Positions 11,499-24,907 are shown, numbered from the stretch's first letter. The stretch: 64,000 nt of DNA from Chelonoidis abingdonii (GCF_003597395.2 NC_133782.1:4834635-4898634); one strand, 5' to 3'. Made by a program: numbers and translations. The notes: generated from the letters alone by a model not told the origin.

Positions 11499-13390
11499 TG
11501 TCACCCTGTACTCCATATTCACCACTTTTACATGGTTATGATATATTTTGTACAGAGTATGCCTTGTGAGGTATCGTTTGAAAACTCATAATCTGCTGAA
11601 TATTATTATCTGCTGAAATGTGTGTAACAACACTGCATATGAAATTATGAGATTTTGCTGTATGATTGTTACTGAAATATGTTGTAATTCTGGGTAACAC
11701 CCCAAGATGATTCCTCAGAGACAAAGACACACTGGCATGTCAGCAAAGTGCTAAAGAGCCATTACCTGATTAATCAGAGATTCAACAGCAGGAGAAGTGA
11801 AAACAAGAAATTTACATTTCCTCCCAGACATAGTAGGAATCTCTTGTACACAGGGGACTGTTTATTTACACCCCAATGGGGAAGGGGAGAGGGGGTAATC
11901 CTCCAAGAGAGGAGGTGGGTATAAAAATAAATGACAGTGGCATCCACAAGACCCTTTCCTCTACTCTTCTCTCCATCTTACACCTCGTTGCTCATAACAT
12001 CAATGAATACCTGACTATGGGCTTGACTACACTTGCGAGTTAGAGCACATTAAAGCAGCCCCGGGCGCCCTGGCTCACTTCCTGTCCACATTGGCAAGGC
12101 ATGTACAGTGCTCTGACTCCACAGCTAGAGCAATTCTGGTACTCCACCTCAGTGGGTGGAATAATGTTTTCTGTGCCTTGGCTACAATTCCTGAGTGTCA
12201 GTGGGAATGAGGTGTTGCATTACTGCGCTCTGATCGGCCTCCAGAAACGTCCCATAATCCCCTTAAGTCAAGTGGCCATTCTTGTCAATGTTTTGAACTC
12301 AGCTGTAGGAATGTGGATATGCCCTTTGAGAGCTCTGTTTCTGACAGCCGGCTGCTTATCTGGACCGAGACAAAGCAACCATTGCTGTGGAATGCTGTGT
12401 GTGTGAGAGAGAGGCTGACGTGTGTGTGGGTCTGCTGCTGTTTGAACTTACAAGACAGCATGCTGACATGCTCTCAGCCCCCCAAAACCCACTCTCTCTC
12501 CCCCCACATACACACAACACACTCCCTGTCACACTCCACCCCACCCACCCCATTTGAAAAGCACATTGCAGTCACTTGCATGCTGGGATCGTTGCCCATA
12601 ATGCACCACTCCCAATGCCACTGCAAGTGCCGCAAATGTGGCCACGCCAGTGCTCAAACAGCTGTCAGCGTGGACAGACTGCAGTGCTTTCCCTACTGCG
12701 CTCTCTGAAGGCGGATTTAACTCAAAGCGCTCTACATCTGCAAATGTAGCCATGCCCTAACACTGAAAGGAAATCCAGCCTGTGAACTATGAACTGAGAA
12801 TTGCCTGCAGCATCTGATTTGGTGAGAATGGTGTTTGCTTCAAATTTTATTTAGCTTGGCAAAGTTTAGGATTTAGCTTGTGGTGTTATCTTTTTATTTC
12901 TGACTTCCCACTCATTATCACTTAACATCTATCTTTCTCTAGCTGATAAACTTGTTTTATTGTTTTATCAAAACAAGTGTGCTTAATTGAAGTGTTTAGG
13001 AATGTCCACAAGGCTGGTGCATATTCACTACCCATTGTTGAGATGACGAACTATGTATGAGCTTGTATGGTCCAATGGGCTAATGAACAGAACAAGATGC
13101 ACATTTCTAGGGCAGCAAGGCTGCTATTGAGGGATATGTGGGTGTCACCCTATACGTAATTCAGGGATGGCTGTGCCTAGCATCCATATACTCAGCTGGG
13201 AGTGACTTGGGATGCTGGTGGCTATGAGTGAGCAGAACCTGGAGGGGTGGCTGATCACTAGCAAAGTAGTATAAAAGGCATCCCAGGCTGGAGAGCTAAA
13301 GGGACACAGTAGTCGGGGTGTACTCTGGGGAATGTCACAAGTCCCTGTACTGTTTACAAAACACGCTGATGGAAATAATAGTCTTCTTCC
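11499..13390 (+). mobile_element. LTR-retroelement-like repeat, interrupted by a MITE
   Basis: Starts 'tgtcaccctgtactccatat' and continues 'ggttatgatatattttgtac', 'gtatgccttgtgaggtatcg' through 12018, then resumes at 12758 with 'gtgaactatgaactgagaat', 'gataaacttgttttattg' and 'gcttaattgaagtgtttagg'. I recognise this as a long terminal-repeat-type element that is repetitive in turtles, from memory and without a database check. No gag/pol coding sequence is visible, so it is a solo terminal repeat or a decayed remnant. The right boundary is approximate. The insert at 12019-12757 is a separate element. Confidence 0.5.
12019..12757. mobile_element. MITE with terminal inverted repeats, 739 bp
   Basis: The left end 'gggcttgactacacttgc' is matched by the reverse complement of the right end, 'gggcatggctacatttgc'. 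Subterminal sequence 'attaaagcagccccgggcgc' is typical of a turtle MITE family as I recall it. Inside lies 'gctgtgtgtgtgagagagag', which resembles part of the duplicated segment at 42320-42670. There is no transposase. It lies inside the LTR-like element and so is younger. Confidence 0.7.
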
Positions 13391-15059
13391 CATGCTACAC
13401 ACACAGACTCCTCTTGAGCTAGAAAAGCAACTGTTTGTTTACTTAATCACATGTTAAAGAAAAACAAACAGGAAAAAAAGGTCTGTGAATTTAATCTGTT
13501 TTTGAAAACCCCAGGTAGAATTTGGGAGGTTTGGAAAACCCAAAGCACTCTGTGGTTCACCCATTGTTACTCTAGAGAGACCTTCAGTGGCAAATAAATT
13601 GATAAAACTGACTGAGAATCACACACGACTACAACATATTTACTTGGTTTAAATTAAAAGTGTATCTACTGACCACAGGACTGAGTATGATCCTGGTGAG
13701 GCTGTTTTGGGGAAGTGCAATATAATATTTACTCATGTAGGTTTAATAAAAGTGACCGAACTGTGAGTTCAAGAAAGGTGGGTAAATATGAAGGGCCTAA
13801 TTCACAATTGTGGCATTCCAGTTTGATGCCAGCGTAGCTCCAAATATACCTGCCGATATGATTTCCACAGATTTTTGTCTGTTTAACAATAGCTGTGCAG
13901 TCACAAAACACCTTCATGAGAGGAACTCAGTTAAAGGTGGGTAAGTATTTATCAGTTCTACTTTAAAGATGGGGAAATGGAATCACAGAGAGGGTCTGAC
14001 TCGCCCCAGGTCAGACAGTGACTTGGTTTGTGCAGTAGAACTGGGGGACTTGATTTTTAGAGCAGCATATATGCAATTGGCACGCACACTTCTAAAAATC
14101 AAGGCCCAGACTATCCTAACTCCTATTTCCACGTCTCTAATCATTAGACCACACTGCTTCACCAATTCCAGACCTTACCGGGAAGGGCACACGAACAGTA
14201 TGAATCAGCAAGTTCATTTTGCATAGAAGAAAGACAGCAATTAAGCATTAGCTTTCCTCCCTCCAGCCTAAACCCTTGATGCAATCTTAAAAGGAGGAAA
14301 ATGAGATAAAAAGATTTCTGCCAGAAGTTATTTGTATAAGGAGAAAAATGCAGAAACAGAAGTGGATAATTTCACTGTTACTTCACTCACACATTCATTA
14401 ATGGAAACCTCTCATCAGCCGGAAAAATCATAGCACATGATGAGAATAAATCAAAAAGGCTATTAAGCGTATCTAGAATCTAAAGGAAATTATTAACCTT
14501 CACCATCAGCATTCAGTTCAATACTATGCCAAGGTCTATCAATGCTAATGATTCAGCCACATTAGATGTCTCTCATTCTTATTCCATCATACTTAAATGG
14601 GGTAGGCCCTGAATTGTGGTCGAGGAGGGGTCTCCTAAGAAGCAACAAATTGTCTTCTGTCTCAGCTTATGATCAGGTCCCATATCCCTTTTGGGGTGCC
14701 CTCCTGCCTAATTTGTGATCCACGCCCTCACCTCTGTAGGAGGCTGCACAGCCTTTGGTGACTGTCCTATAGGGACTAGGAAGCCAAAAGGTGGTGTTGG
14801 AGAGCAATTTTCCAGGCGGCCAACTGGTGATTTCAGCTGCTGGTAGCAGAGGTGTAGAAAGGACATGGAATTGGGAATGATTCCAAGGCTGGATGACCAG
14901 GTTGGTGGGTAGGTAGGTAGCTATGGATATTTTATGAGCATAAAAAGGAGTTAAACTCATTGGAGAATTTAGTCCTTGCCAAAAGATTCTCTTAGCTTTA
15001 CAAATATTCTCAACAGTGAGAATGCTGCATGGAAAAAGTCAGAAAACTGTATTTAAAAA
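13391..15059. other. Spacer with a MIR fragment
   Basis: 13945-14165 is a reverse MIR-like SINE ('gatggggaaatggaatcaca', 'tctaatcattagaccacact'). The rest (for example 14380-14580, AT-rich) appears unique. No coding potential seen. Confidence 0.45.
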
Positions 15060-15130
15060 CAGGTTTTTGAGTGGTAGCCATGTTAGACTGTATCAGCAAA
15101 AAGAACAGGAGTCCTTGTGGCACCTGAGAG
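15060..15130 (+). repeat. Interspersed repeat fragment ('gtagccatgttag' family)
   Basis: Carries 'gtggtagccatgttagactg', 'tatcagcaaaaagaacagga' and 'gtccttgtggcacctgagag', the head of a family widespread in turtle and crocodile genomes. Other copies are at 18846-18975 and 34255-34300. Confidence 0.6.
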
Positions 15131-18100
15131 ACAGTAATCTATACTCAGCATGCTTAGAGGAGGAGGAACGTTCACCTTTAACTCCAGCTTATAACTGTAG
15201 TGGTAGCAGTCTACAGGGCTATGAAAAATTAATCACGATTATGTCAAGGCAGCAAAAACAAATAATAATCAAAAATCCAATTGACTATAAATAAGTACTG
15301 GTCTCAGTATAGGGATTTTATCAGCTTTCAGGTTTCACTGCAGGCTACAGAATGTGACCCCAGTCGGCCATGGCTTTGGCAAAGGGGCAAAAGGTATTTT
15401 TGTCAAATACAAATGTGCAGAGAGGCTATTTTTATTGGGGTTATAATCTTGCAATATTCATGCTTCTTCTTTCTCCTCCCAGCACGCTATCTCAGTCCAG
15501 TTAAATTATACCACTGGCTTCGTGCTCCTGGCTTTCATCACACACACAACACAAAGACAGTCCCTACCCAAAACAGCTTATAATTTAAGTGCCCTCAACG
15601 TCTGTTGTCTTCATTGTGAATGGAGAGCTCATCACCTTGTAGAGGATGCTCAGCACCCTGCAGGGGCTCGTCAGCCAAGAAGGGAAGTGGTACCAGAAAA
15701 CCTGACCCTCTTGGATGGCTGAAGAATCTGGCCTTGAACTTCCTGCCTGGCCACTTAGACCACCTCCTACTCAGCCAGAGACAGGATATTATAGTCTTGC
15801 CGCAAACCACCGCATATCATGGATGAGACCCTGAGAACCGGCACCAGGATGAGAGCAAACTCCATAACCCCAGTAAAGAGTCCAACAAGTCTGGAAGCCT
15901 CACTGGAGGGGTGAGCTAAGGGCCAGCTGGTCCACTAGGCTTGCTTTAGCGAGCTCTTACCCAAGTGAGTCCCACTGAAGGCAATGGGGCTACTCCCGTG
16001 AGTACATGCTCCACAGTTTGCCCTTGAAATGGCAGTATGCAACCCTGTGAAGCACAAGAGGCCAAAATCTGACAGCCTTACTCTCAATGACTATCCTTTA
16101 CTCTGCAAGCTTCCCCACTGAGATCAATGGGGCCACGTGCCTATTAAGGTAAGGCCCTATGAAGTTACCTGAGAGGGGTTTCTAAGCACCTAGCTGCTGA
16201 CCAGCATGAGAAGTATAGTAGTTATGTAGGTACCTGAAGTTCTCACTCTGTTGCAGGACTGTGATTTGAGTGCTTGCTTGCTATCTTTAATTGCATATGG
16301 CATTTGATTTATTATTTACACTGCTTGATTATAAAAGGTAGAGGACAGCTTGAATTGATTTGCTGTGCTCTGATAATAACTGCATGGTGTTACGTGATCT
16401 GATAAGTGATAGGTATGTACTTGTGAATCGCAAACCATCAGCCTGCTATATAGTTATATTACACCCCGAAAAAACTCAGACAGAAAGAACATTTGTGAGA
16501 TTGCAAAGTCCAGCCCTCAAAATTTAAGAAATGCCAGAATTAAGGCTGCCTGTGTAACCTTAGTTCAGCCCTCTTGTGCATATACATTATGATGCAGTCT
16601 TTTATTATGTGGTCGCATACTGTTTTTAACTACCGGACCCCTGCTTCATTCAGTGCACAGGCTGGACTCACTCTGGGGGTGAATCAGGGCTGTAGAGTAA
16701 AAGACAGTATTGTCTGGAGAACTCATTCAGTTGTTGCTATCCATATATAATTATGTATGCAACAATCAGCAGTCCCTTATACATTCTATATATTCCCAAT
16801 CAGTGATTGTTTTGAGTCTATTGATAATATTCCAAAGCAACTGTCATCTCCATGTGCTTTACAAATAATTAATTTATGTGAAGGAGTTAAGTGTTATTAC
16901 CCCCAGCTGGGAAGACTTGAGAAATCACCTAACTGCTCTGTGCCTCAGTTTCCCTTATCTCTAAAATAATGGCTATAACAAGTCTCCTCTTTCACAGGTA
17001 AGCCAGGAATTTCAGAAGTGATTAGTGATTTTGGGCGTCCAACTAGACACCGTAAAGCGTCTTTCAGAGGGCAGGAACTCGGTGCTTTCTGAAAATCTTC
17101 AAGGTATCTCAAGTCTCAAAATCACTGGTCTCTTTCGTGTAAATCTTGGCTTTATTTGGTAAAGTCCTTTGAGATCGCTGGAGGAATGGTGCTGTAGCCA
17201 TGCTAAGTATTATCATTCAGGTTTGGCCCGGCTCTGACAAAGGCATTTCTGGGCCAACTATGAGTGAATGGCTTTGGGACCTAGCACATGGGGTCCCAGC
17301 ACCACACAACCCTCTCCATCATATTGCAGTGCTCAGAGGACTGCCCCATAGGCCAGGTGAGAATGGGGCAAGTTCACTTTCCAGTCTTTGCTTCGGGCAA
17401 TTCCTTTTGCCAGTTGCATAATATGCTTGAAAACGTGCCACACATAGATCTGAAGGCCACTGCGGGTGGCGGACATCATCCATTGCTCTCTTGTTAGCTC
17501 TGCCACTGGGCAGAGAGGGAGATTTTCAAAGGCTCCAAATTCTCTCTGAACATTAATAGGAATTAGGCAGCTAGTTACCATTCGTGCCTTTGAAAGTCTC
17601 CCCTACAGTCGGCAAGTTTTGAGCATTTGTTTCCCATCCTGAAGCAAGCAGATATGGTAGTTGTATCCTGAGGGAGCCCCTCAGGATTGCTGCATGGGAC
17701 TATTTAATATTTCAGGAAGTATATTTACCTAATGCAGAGTTGATTTTGTTAAGTAGGACATCCTGTCTTCAGAGAATTCGGCAGCACTGATCAAGTGAGA
17801 ATAGTTTCCAGAAGTGTTAATTTAGTAGTTAATGAGGCAGACACAGGATTAAAAACAAGCCTTTTTTTATAGCCCTTTCTCTCACTTTCATAGCTGAAAT
17901 CTAAGTCATCATCACATTGAGGCTTATAAAGCAGCAACACCTAAACAGAGCTAGTTATTTGCAAAGTGCAGGTGCCAATTTCCCCAGATTTGGCTTTGCA
18001 TTACCTTCTTGACTCTGGACTTGACATCTCTGTTAGCAAGAGACACCTCACAGTAATTTTTTTCCCCTCACAAGTTGCAGCCTGGCCCCTATCTTACACC

Positions 18101-18404
18101 TCCAAGGAGCCGCCTGCAGCCTACATCTGTGTTCTGGACTAGGGGTGTGATACCCTGCTTGTGTACACAGACTCTGGTAGCAAAGCCATGGTAGCATGGG
18201 AAGTGGCGGCATGGCTGAGCTGGGCTGAATGGGTGGGTTTGTCGCTCGACTGCTATTTATAAATACACTAGTTCTCCAAGGGAGAATTAGCACATGAGCT
18301 GCGAGTCACCCTCCCACCCCCCGCTCTCCCAGCTCATAGCATAGGCCCGGCTTTAATGTTGTGCAAAGTCATAGTGTGTGTGTGCAAGAGAAACAGAGGG
18401 CTGG
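15131..18404. other. Spacer with repeat fragments, no gene seen
   Basis: 15960-16160 holds two pieces of the palindromic 'gtgagtcccactgaag/caatggggctactcc' family. 16840-17000 is a forward MIR-like SINE ('tctgtgcctcagtttccctt'). The remainder shows no exon, RNA gene or known element. Confidence 0.45.
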
Positions 18405-18600
18405 TCTACACTTGAAACAACGCTGTGCAGCTGGAGCGCTTTAATGAAGCTGCTTGACACAGCCAGGAGAGAGGGGGTAGCTATGTTGGCAGGCAAAGCT
18501 CTCCCACTGACAGCACTGTCTACACAGGGGGTTAGGTTGGTGTAACTATGTCACTCGAAGTGTGGATTTTTCACACCCCTGAGCAACAGAGTTATACTTG
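18405..18600. mobile_element. MITE fragment (same family as 46207-46771)
   Basis: Begins 'ggtctacacttgaaacaac' and includes 'gggggttaggttggtgtaac' and 'tttttcacacccctgagcaa'. Closely similar blocks occur within 46207-46771 ('gggggttaggtgggtgtaac', 'attcacactcctgag'). The right end is not clearly defined here. Confidence 0.55.
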
Positions 18601-18639
18601 TATAGGGTTGTAGTGTCAAGCAGCCCAGCCTGGGTTTAA

Positions 18640-18790
18640 AATCTTTTACCATAGGCCTAATTACTCCATAAAAATCACTTTGTGCAGATACACTAGTTAA
18701 TTGCACTTGCAAATAACCAAGGCTGGTTATTTGCATGAACAACCTTGGTAACTACACATGCAAATTAAGCATGTAATTGCCACACTCTTT
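18640..18790. repeat. AT-rich palindromic repeat
   Basis: Inverted words 'ttgcaaataaccaagg' and 'ctggttatttgcatgaac', then 'ttggtaactacacatgcaaa' and 'catgtaattgcca'. A similar composition of TAATTGCA/TGCAAAT words occurs in PRPF6 intron 10 (59985-60130). Confidence 0.45.
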
Positions 18791-18845
18791 GAGAACCTTC
18801 TCCTTGGAGCCCATGGCTACTTGCCACTGATTTCTGTATCCCCAT

Positions 18846-18975
18846 TGTATCAGAGGGGTAGCCATGTTAGCCTGGATATGTAAAAGCAGCAAAGAATCCT
18901 GTGGGTATTCACCCACGAAAGCTCATGCTCCAAAAATCTGTTAGTCTATAAGGTGCCACAGGATTCTTTGTATCC
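18846..18975 (+). repeat. Interspersed repeat with terminal inverted arms
   Basis: Family head 'ggtagccatgttagcctgga', then 'agcaaagaatcctgtggg' (about 18887-18904) and its inverted partner 'gtgccacaggattctttg' (18954-18971), enclosing 'cacgaaagctcatgctcc'. The hairpin arrangement is typical of this turtle/crocodile family. Confidence 0.65.
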
Positions 18976-21900
18976 CCACTGACATCAGTGGAGAGGTGCT
19001 CAGCATTGGCAAGTTGAAAGTTTGCCCATAAAGAAACCAGCAAGATTTGGTCCTTAGTAATTACCCCCAAGCTCCAGGAGTCTGTATGTCTACACCCCAA
19101 AAGCTGGGCAGGGGCTCGCCGACCCAAGCTAGCTTGATTCAGTTAGCAGGAGTAACAACACCAGTGAAAATGGCTCGCCAGCACACTCTGCACTGAGTAC
19201 ATACCCAGGGGCCACACTGGACTTGTTCTACCTGCATTGTCCTCACTGCTACTGTTATCCTCTCTAGGCTAGCTCATGTCCAGCTTTTGGTGGGCAGACA
19301 TACCCTTCGAATTATACCCAGGAGATCCTAAAGTAACTACCCTGGGACCAACCCCCAGATTTGCAGGAGAGAGATAATCACTCATTAACCATTTGCTTTG
19401 CAGTGCATGGTACTCTAGCTACAATACTTTCTACGCACATGTAGAATTCTGAGTTTCTCTCTGTCAGATAAAGTCCTAGCTGGCTTTGGAAGCCTGGAGG
19501 GAAGGACCAGGGGTTCCCAGAACCTGCTTATAACCCCTCCACTGTTTACAACAGATCTTGCAAAAGATGTTAAGAAAATAGCAGCGCGGAAGGTAACAGA
19601 GGTCCTATGGGACAGACTGGCTTTGCCTGGAAAGGTGTCCTCACTAGCTGTCTCCACGGAGACGCTGAGCTACTCATCAGGCCGCTCGCCCCGCTAACAA
19701 GCCTGCAGCACTGGAGGATTTGTAAAAAACAAGAAATCAATCACAGATGGAAACAGACCATGCATTGTGCAGAGGAGTGACGGAATAGCCGAGTGGCCCT
19801 GGCTCCCAAAGCGCTGGAACAGAACAGCGTGGGCAGCGCCAGATGAATGTGACCCCGCTAAGCCCACCCCGGCTTCCTCGTCTTGTATTTCTGTTGTCCC
19901 GGGAGAGAAGGGTGACTCGGTGGCCCCTTCTCTGTTGTTAATGCTGAAAATAGCCCAGCTCAATGGAAAAGGAAAGGCCTGTGCCAGTCTGGTCCTGTCC
20001 TCTGTGGCATTTGATTTTTCGGAGGCTCAGAGGAGGGCTTGTGTGATAAAGGGGGCATTGGAAATCACATTGTGTTAATTTCAGTCTTGTGGGAGCAGCC
20101 AGAGTGTGACTCACGGTCACATGCCTGAAGTTCGACAACGCTGAAGGCAGCTGGGAGCCAGGCTAACAGATGCCCACAGAGACTGGGGATCCCAACACAC
20201 AAGCAGTGCCCCATCTCAGGCCAAGCAGACGGCTGCTTTGGCTGCTGGGACCTGCTCTCCCAGTGGCCCATGCTGCTTTGTTAAAGAGGAGGACAGATGC
20301 TTTTTTCAAGAGGGGAGTACTGCAAAGTGAGGCCTTCAATCCCCATGGACGGTGCCCTCTGTAGCAAAGAGGTTACAGTCTGTCCCATTTTCGATTGTCC
20401 CTTGTGCTCCTGGCAAGTAACCAGCGTGGCTCCTTGGTAAGGCCAAGCTTGGACACCCTGACTGTCCGGGGGTTCCTGTGCCATTGGCATGTTCAGCTGT
20501 TAGCTGCGTTTGTGCTGCACACACCCATTGTATGTGTGGAGGGAGTTACTGTGACAGCCCCGGAAGTGTTGTTCTGATGCGCACCTGGCACGGTAGGGGA
20601 CAGAGAATGATGTTCCAGAGGCAGCAGTGAGGTGGGGGAGATGGAGCGGGCCCTGAAGCGGGAGGAGAGGCAGATGGCTCTGTGCCTCAGGCCGTCTGCA
20701 GCCAGGAACTGGGATACAACTCAGCCCTCTGTCTCACCAGTCTGGGCTCCCTCTCACACTGTGATGTTGTGACAAGCTGCAGAGCACTCCAAGTTTGCAC
20801 TCACACCAACATCTGCAGGCAGGGGCCACACCCAGCTGCGTTCATGAATGCTCTGCCAGCCATTGCATGAAGCGACAATAGAGAGGCTTCAGCCAAAATA
20901 CCCTCAGCTCCCCAGCCCGGGACCCTGGAGCTGGACTGTCCTGCCCTAGTCAAAAACCTGACCAGCATGTATGAGTTATTACCCAGTCGGCCACTTCTAC
21001 AGAGGAAAGTGGACATGCACCAACTCTTGTTGGTGAGCTGAGTGAGATCTTTCCCCCAAGCACTCCCCTGACAATTGCTGCAGAGTACAGTGACCAGGAC
21101 AAGTGCTTTGTGCTTTCCGGCAAGTCCATGCCTCAGTCTCATTCTCTGAGGATGTTCCGGGGAGGCTCAAATACCATAACAATGAGCAGCACAGAATAAG
21201 CACCTCAAGGATACAGAACTTAAGTTCTGTCCGGGTCTTTGACCCCAGACCCAAAGTCTCACTGATGCGTTATGGGTGGGGGCCAAAGTGGCCAGGTTCA
21301 TAAGGAAAACTGAAAGGGCAGAATAAATATTCTGGACTGGAGAAGAAATATCAAGTATAGGGTTAGTAACGTGTGCCAGACTGACAGCGTCAGAGAGTGA
21401 CTTCCTTAACTGACCCACAGAACAGGTGCATCCTGGGCAGTGTTGGGAATCAGCATCCCCACTCCCTGCCCCATCCATCTGCTTTGATGCTGAGAGGGAG
21501 GAGTCACTCCTAAGATGGGGGTGGGAAGCTGATCATCTATGGGGGTGGGTCATGAATCAAGTGAAACAAGGGGGGAAAAAACCCTTGGTGGCTTGAGTCA
21601 GATTCTCATGTCACTTTGGATTTACATAACGGTGACTGAGATCAGAATCTGGATTGCTGTCATTCTCACTGTATTCCGGGGGTAGGCTTTATGCTCTGTA
21701 AGCTCTTTGAGGCAGAGACCATCTTTTCATTCCGTATTTGTACCATGTCCAGCACAGCAGATTCTGAGCCGTGACTGGGCCCCCAAAGCACCAGCCCAAT
21801 ACAATAAAGGAGAAATCCTTTAGTTTACATTCCCAAAACCCACAACTTACGTATCAACACGGTGAAAGAAAAGCCAGAGGAAATACACCGTCATAACAAG

Positions 21901-22199
21901 GGGCCAGAACTCTGAGACCTAAGACAGAATCAGTGCTTAGGCGATTTGAAAGGGAAAAGATATTAAAGGGCATAGAATACATCAGCCTGCCACTGGGATG
22001 GTAATAAGACGTGGTGTTGTAACCAGGATATTAGAGAGACAAAGTGGGTGAGGTCTAATGAAAGACATTATCTCAGCCCCCTTGTCACTCTGATGCTAAA
22101 TCAGGAGCAAAACCGAGCAGTTCCACAGTGGTGGTAAAAGGGTGCCTGAAACTAATATTAAGAGACCAGCTGGCAAGTAGCAAAGGCTTAAACCCTTCA
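18976..22199. other. Gene-poor spacer, little recognised
   Basis: 3.2 kb, relatively GC-balanced, with open frames up to 113 codons, none with recognisable similarity. 22027-22080 ('attagagagacaaagtgggt') is a fragment of the family at 61525-61625. No other repeat is identified. Confidence 0.45.
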
Positions 22200-22340
22200 A
22201 GCTGTAATGTAGCCTCAGTCACCTTGTGCGGTAGGTACGATCATCCCCATTTTACAGATGGGGGCATTGAACCATGAAGAGGTGATGTGACTTGTTCAGT
22301 GTCACACAGCAGGTTGCTAGCGCACCTGCGGATGGACTCC
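22200..22340 (-). repeat. MIR-like SINE, reverse orientation
   Basis: 'cccattttacagatgggggc', 'gatgtgacttgttcagtgtc' and 'acacagcaggttgctagcgc' are the MIR core in reverse. Confidence 0.75.
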
Positions 22341-24639
22341 CAGTCTCCTGTCTGCCTGCCTTAGCTGCAAGACAGTTCTGTCTCCCTGTTTTCTCTCCAC
22401 CTGTGACTCTAACACCAGTGGCTGGCTGTATGCACCCATGTGAATGTTATGAGTGCAGTAGATGTGTATTTTTTGCAGGCTCAGCCCTTTTCTTTGCCTT
22501 TGGAAAGGACACCCAACGTTGCCACACCAGGTATTAGACATCATTGAAATCAAGAAGTTCTGTGAAGAGTTTAAACTCTTCTTAGTCTACTGTGGAATGT
22601 CTGGGCGTACAGAGCTACCAGGAAATGATATGCCGCCTTTCCTTCAGGGGTGCAGAGGTGAGCCCTGGTTGATTCCAGCCTTGTTCCTCTAGCACATGAA
22701 TCCACCTTTTGTATTTCAGAACAACAGGGTCTTTTCAGAGCCACGTCTCTAAATTAAAAAACCAAAAGGAACACTGCACATGCAAGTGCACGCACACTCA
22801 CACACACACACATGAGATCTGCTTGCAGACAGATGCAGTGACTGGGAAGGATCCACAGTTCACTTGCTGCACCCAGCGATGATGAAGATATTGTCACATT
22901 TGTCTGGAGAAACAGATCAATCTTCTCATCTCCTAGCTGAATCTATGGCCCAGCACTTTGTGTCTGTAGCCAGCCAGGAGGAGGAGGGAAGAAGCTGAGA
23001 GCAGGAGAGAGAAAGGTCTGGCTAAGTAATTTTATCAGTGAAATTTAATAAGGCTTTCAAGATTTCACCCAGAGACTTATGTGCAGTGGCACCTCTTCCT
23101 TCTGTTAATTTAATGTGCCTCCTACCTCCACAGCCAGCTGAAAGACAGGTAAGGTCACCTTTGCAATTCCCATCACAGCCTGTACCTGTCTGCCTTATGC
23201 AAAGGGAAACTCTGATGCCTCATGGTTTGATGTGCTTTCTGGAGTGACATTGGCTGACAGTACTAACCTGACACTCAGGCTGCCTGTGAAAACAGATTTA
23301 CGCTGACCTCAACCTGCTGCTCAGCCCCTCTTTGGAAAGGAACTGGAACAAGGGTGGGACACCGTCTTATTCCTCCCATCCCTTTCTCAGTTTCCCTTCC
23401 TCCTCTTTGATGATTAACCAGGGATGCTGCAAAGCCAGCTCCTTTAAGGTCTCTCCTACCTCGACACATGCAACTCTTGGCCTGGCCTTTCCTCTCTAGG
23501 TCCTGGTCTGAAAGGCCTCTTATGCCATTACTCCTGCAGCTGTACCACAGCAAGCTCTCCTTCTCCAATGCCAGAGAGTGGGGAAAGAACGCTGGCTGTG
23601 GGGAAGGAAGAGAGAGGAGACATGAATTTGTTCCTTAGCTTCTCTTCTCACCCCCTTCCTGTCATTCTTTTACCTCTCTGAACCTTTTGCCTCTTTGTTC
23701 TCTCCCCTCCCAACTTTCTCCTTTTTCTATGCTGTCTTCTCCCCCTTCTTCTGTGCCTTTCCGTTCCTCCCCGCCCAACCATCCTCTCCTCTCTTCTTTC
23801 TCTGCACCCTCTTCTCTGACCCATTTGCTTTTCCTGACTTGCCTTTTAACCAGCCCAGGTATCCAATGATCCATCATCCTTTTGCCAGGCCACGGTCCCG
23901 TGACCAACAGCAAGTACAGCTCCCACCCACTGTAACTGACCTCAGCTGGAGGCCTGTGAGGAATGATGCCCTTGGTCTGCAATACCAGGAACCTCTCAAC
24001 CTTCCCAGGAAAGCCAGGTGTTCCCTGCCCAGTTAAAACCCAGAAACCAATCAGAAAGTGACCTGCCTCTCGTGTAGGTGAAGGGTAGATAGCTGGCAGC
24101 ACTGCGATGTCACCTCCGCCTAGCACAAGCAATGCAAGTGATCACTGTACATCTGGGGACACCATACTAGGCTCACAGTCCAGGGCCAGCCAGACTCCCA
24201 GGAGGAAGGCAATACACCACCTGATCTTCTGCCGCAGCAGCAAGGCTGGAAGGGAGGGACTTCACTACTGAGCTTTCCTCCTCTTGGCCCCAAGTCCTTG
24301 CTTGAGGTCCCAACATGATAAGTCCACCTCCCTGACACAGTACGAGCACTGTCACAGAGAGCACAATTTGACAGAGACCCCACTCCACCCGACTCTGTTG
24401 TGCTTGCAGTGGGACTAGCCAGACCTAGACACTGGCTCCCAGCTGTTGAGGCAATGATTGCAAAACAAGCAGAGTGAACTTTCTAATGTCCCCTGCCTCA
24501 CACCTTATGGAGAAGAGATGATTCATTTCACACCCCAACAATCCAGCCAGAGCACGCTTACAAAAGCCCCGCTGCAGCAAGGGCACTTTACACTTGACTG
24601 GCACCTTCCCTCCCGGTTCTCAGAAATCAAAGATTAGCA
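22341..24639. other. Spacer with CA tract and pyrimidine tract
   Basis: A short (CA)n lies at about 22796-22812, and a strongly pyrimidine-rich region at about 23633-23850 is listed separately. No gene is recognised; the 156-codon minus-strand frame over the pyrimidine tract is a composition artefact. Confidence 0.45.
23633..23850. repeat. Polypyrimidine-rich tract (~220 bp)
   Basis: The plus strand is dominated by C and T, with irregular 'cttctcccccttcttc' and 'cctctcctctcttctttctc' words. The preceding bases (23575-23625) are purine-rich. It is not a clean microsatellite. Confidence 0.6.
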
Positions 24640-24765
24640 AACCAAGTCTCATACTCTATCTGGGAGGCAGCTCAGTGTCTTTAACCCTGACATGGCAAGG
24701 AGAAGTTAGGTGACTTGTCCAAGGTCACAAAGGTAAGTCTGTGGCAAAGCCACTAATGCCTCACT
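24640..24765 (-). repeat. MIR-like SINE fragment, reverse
   Basis: 'gagaagttaggtgacttgtc' and 'caaggtcacaaaggtaagtc' match the reverse MIR core. Confidence 0.65.
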
Positions 24766-24907
24766 CGTGGCCAACCTCCCTTCTTTGGGTCAAACATTAA
24801 AATTGCAGGCCCAAGCCCACAACTGCACACTTACATTTGTGTTCACAAAGCATGTGATGGAGCATGCAAATGGCCGTTTAGGAACCTACGTGTCTGACTG
24901 CCTCACC

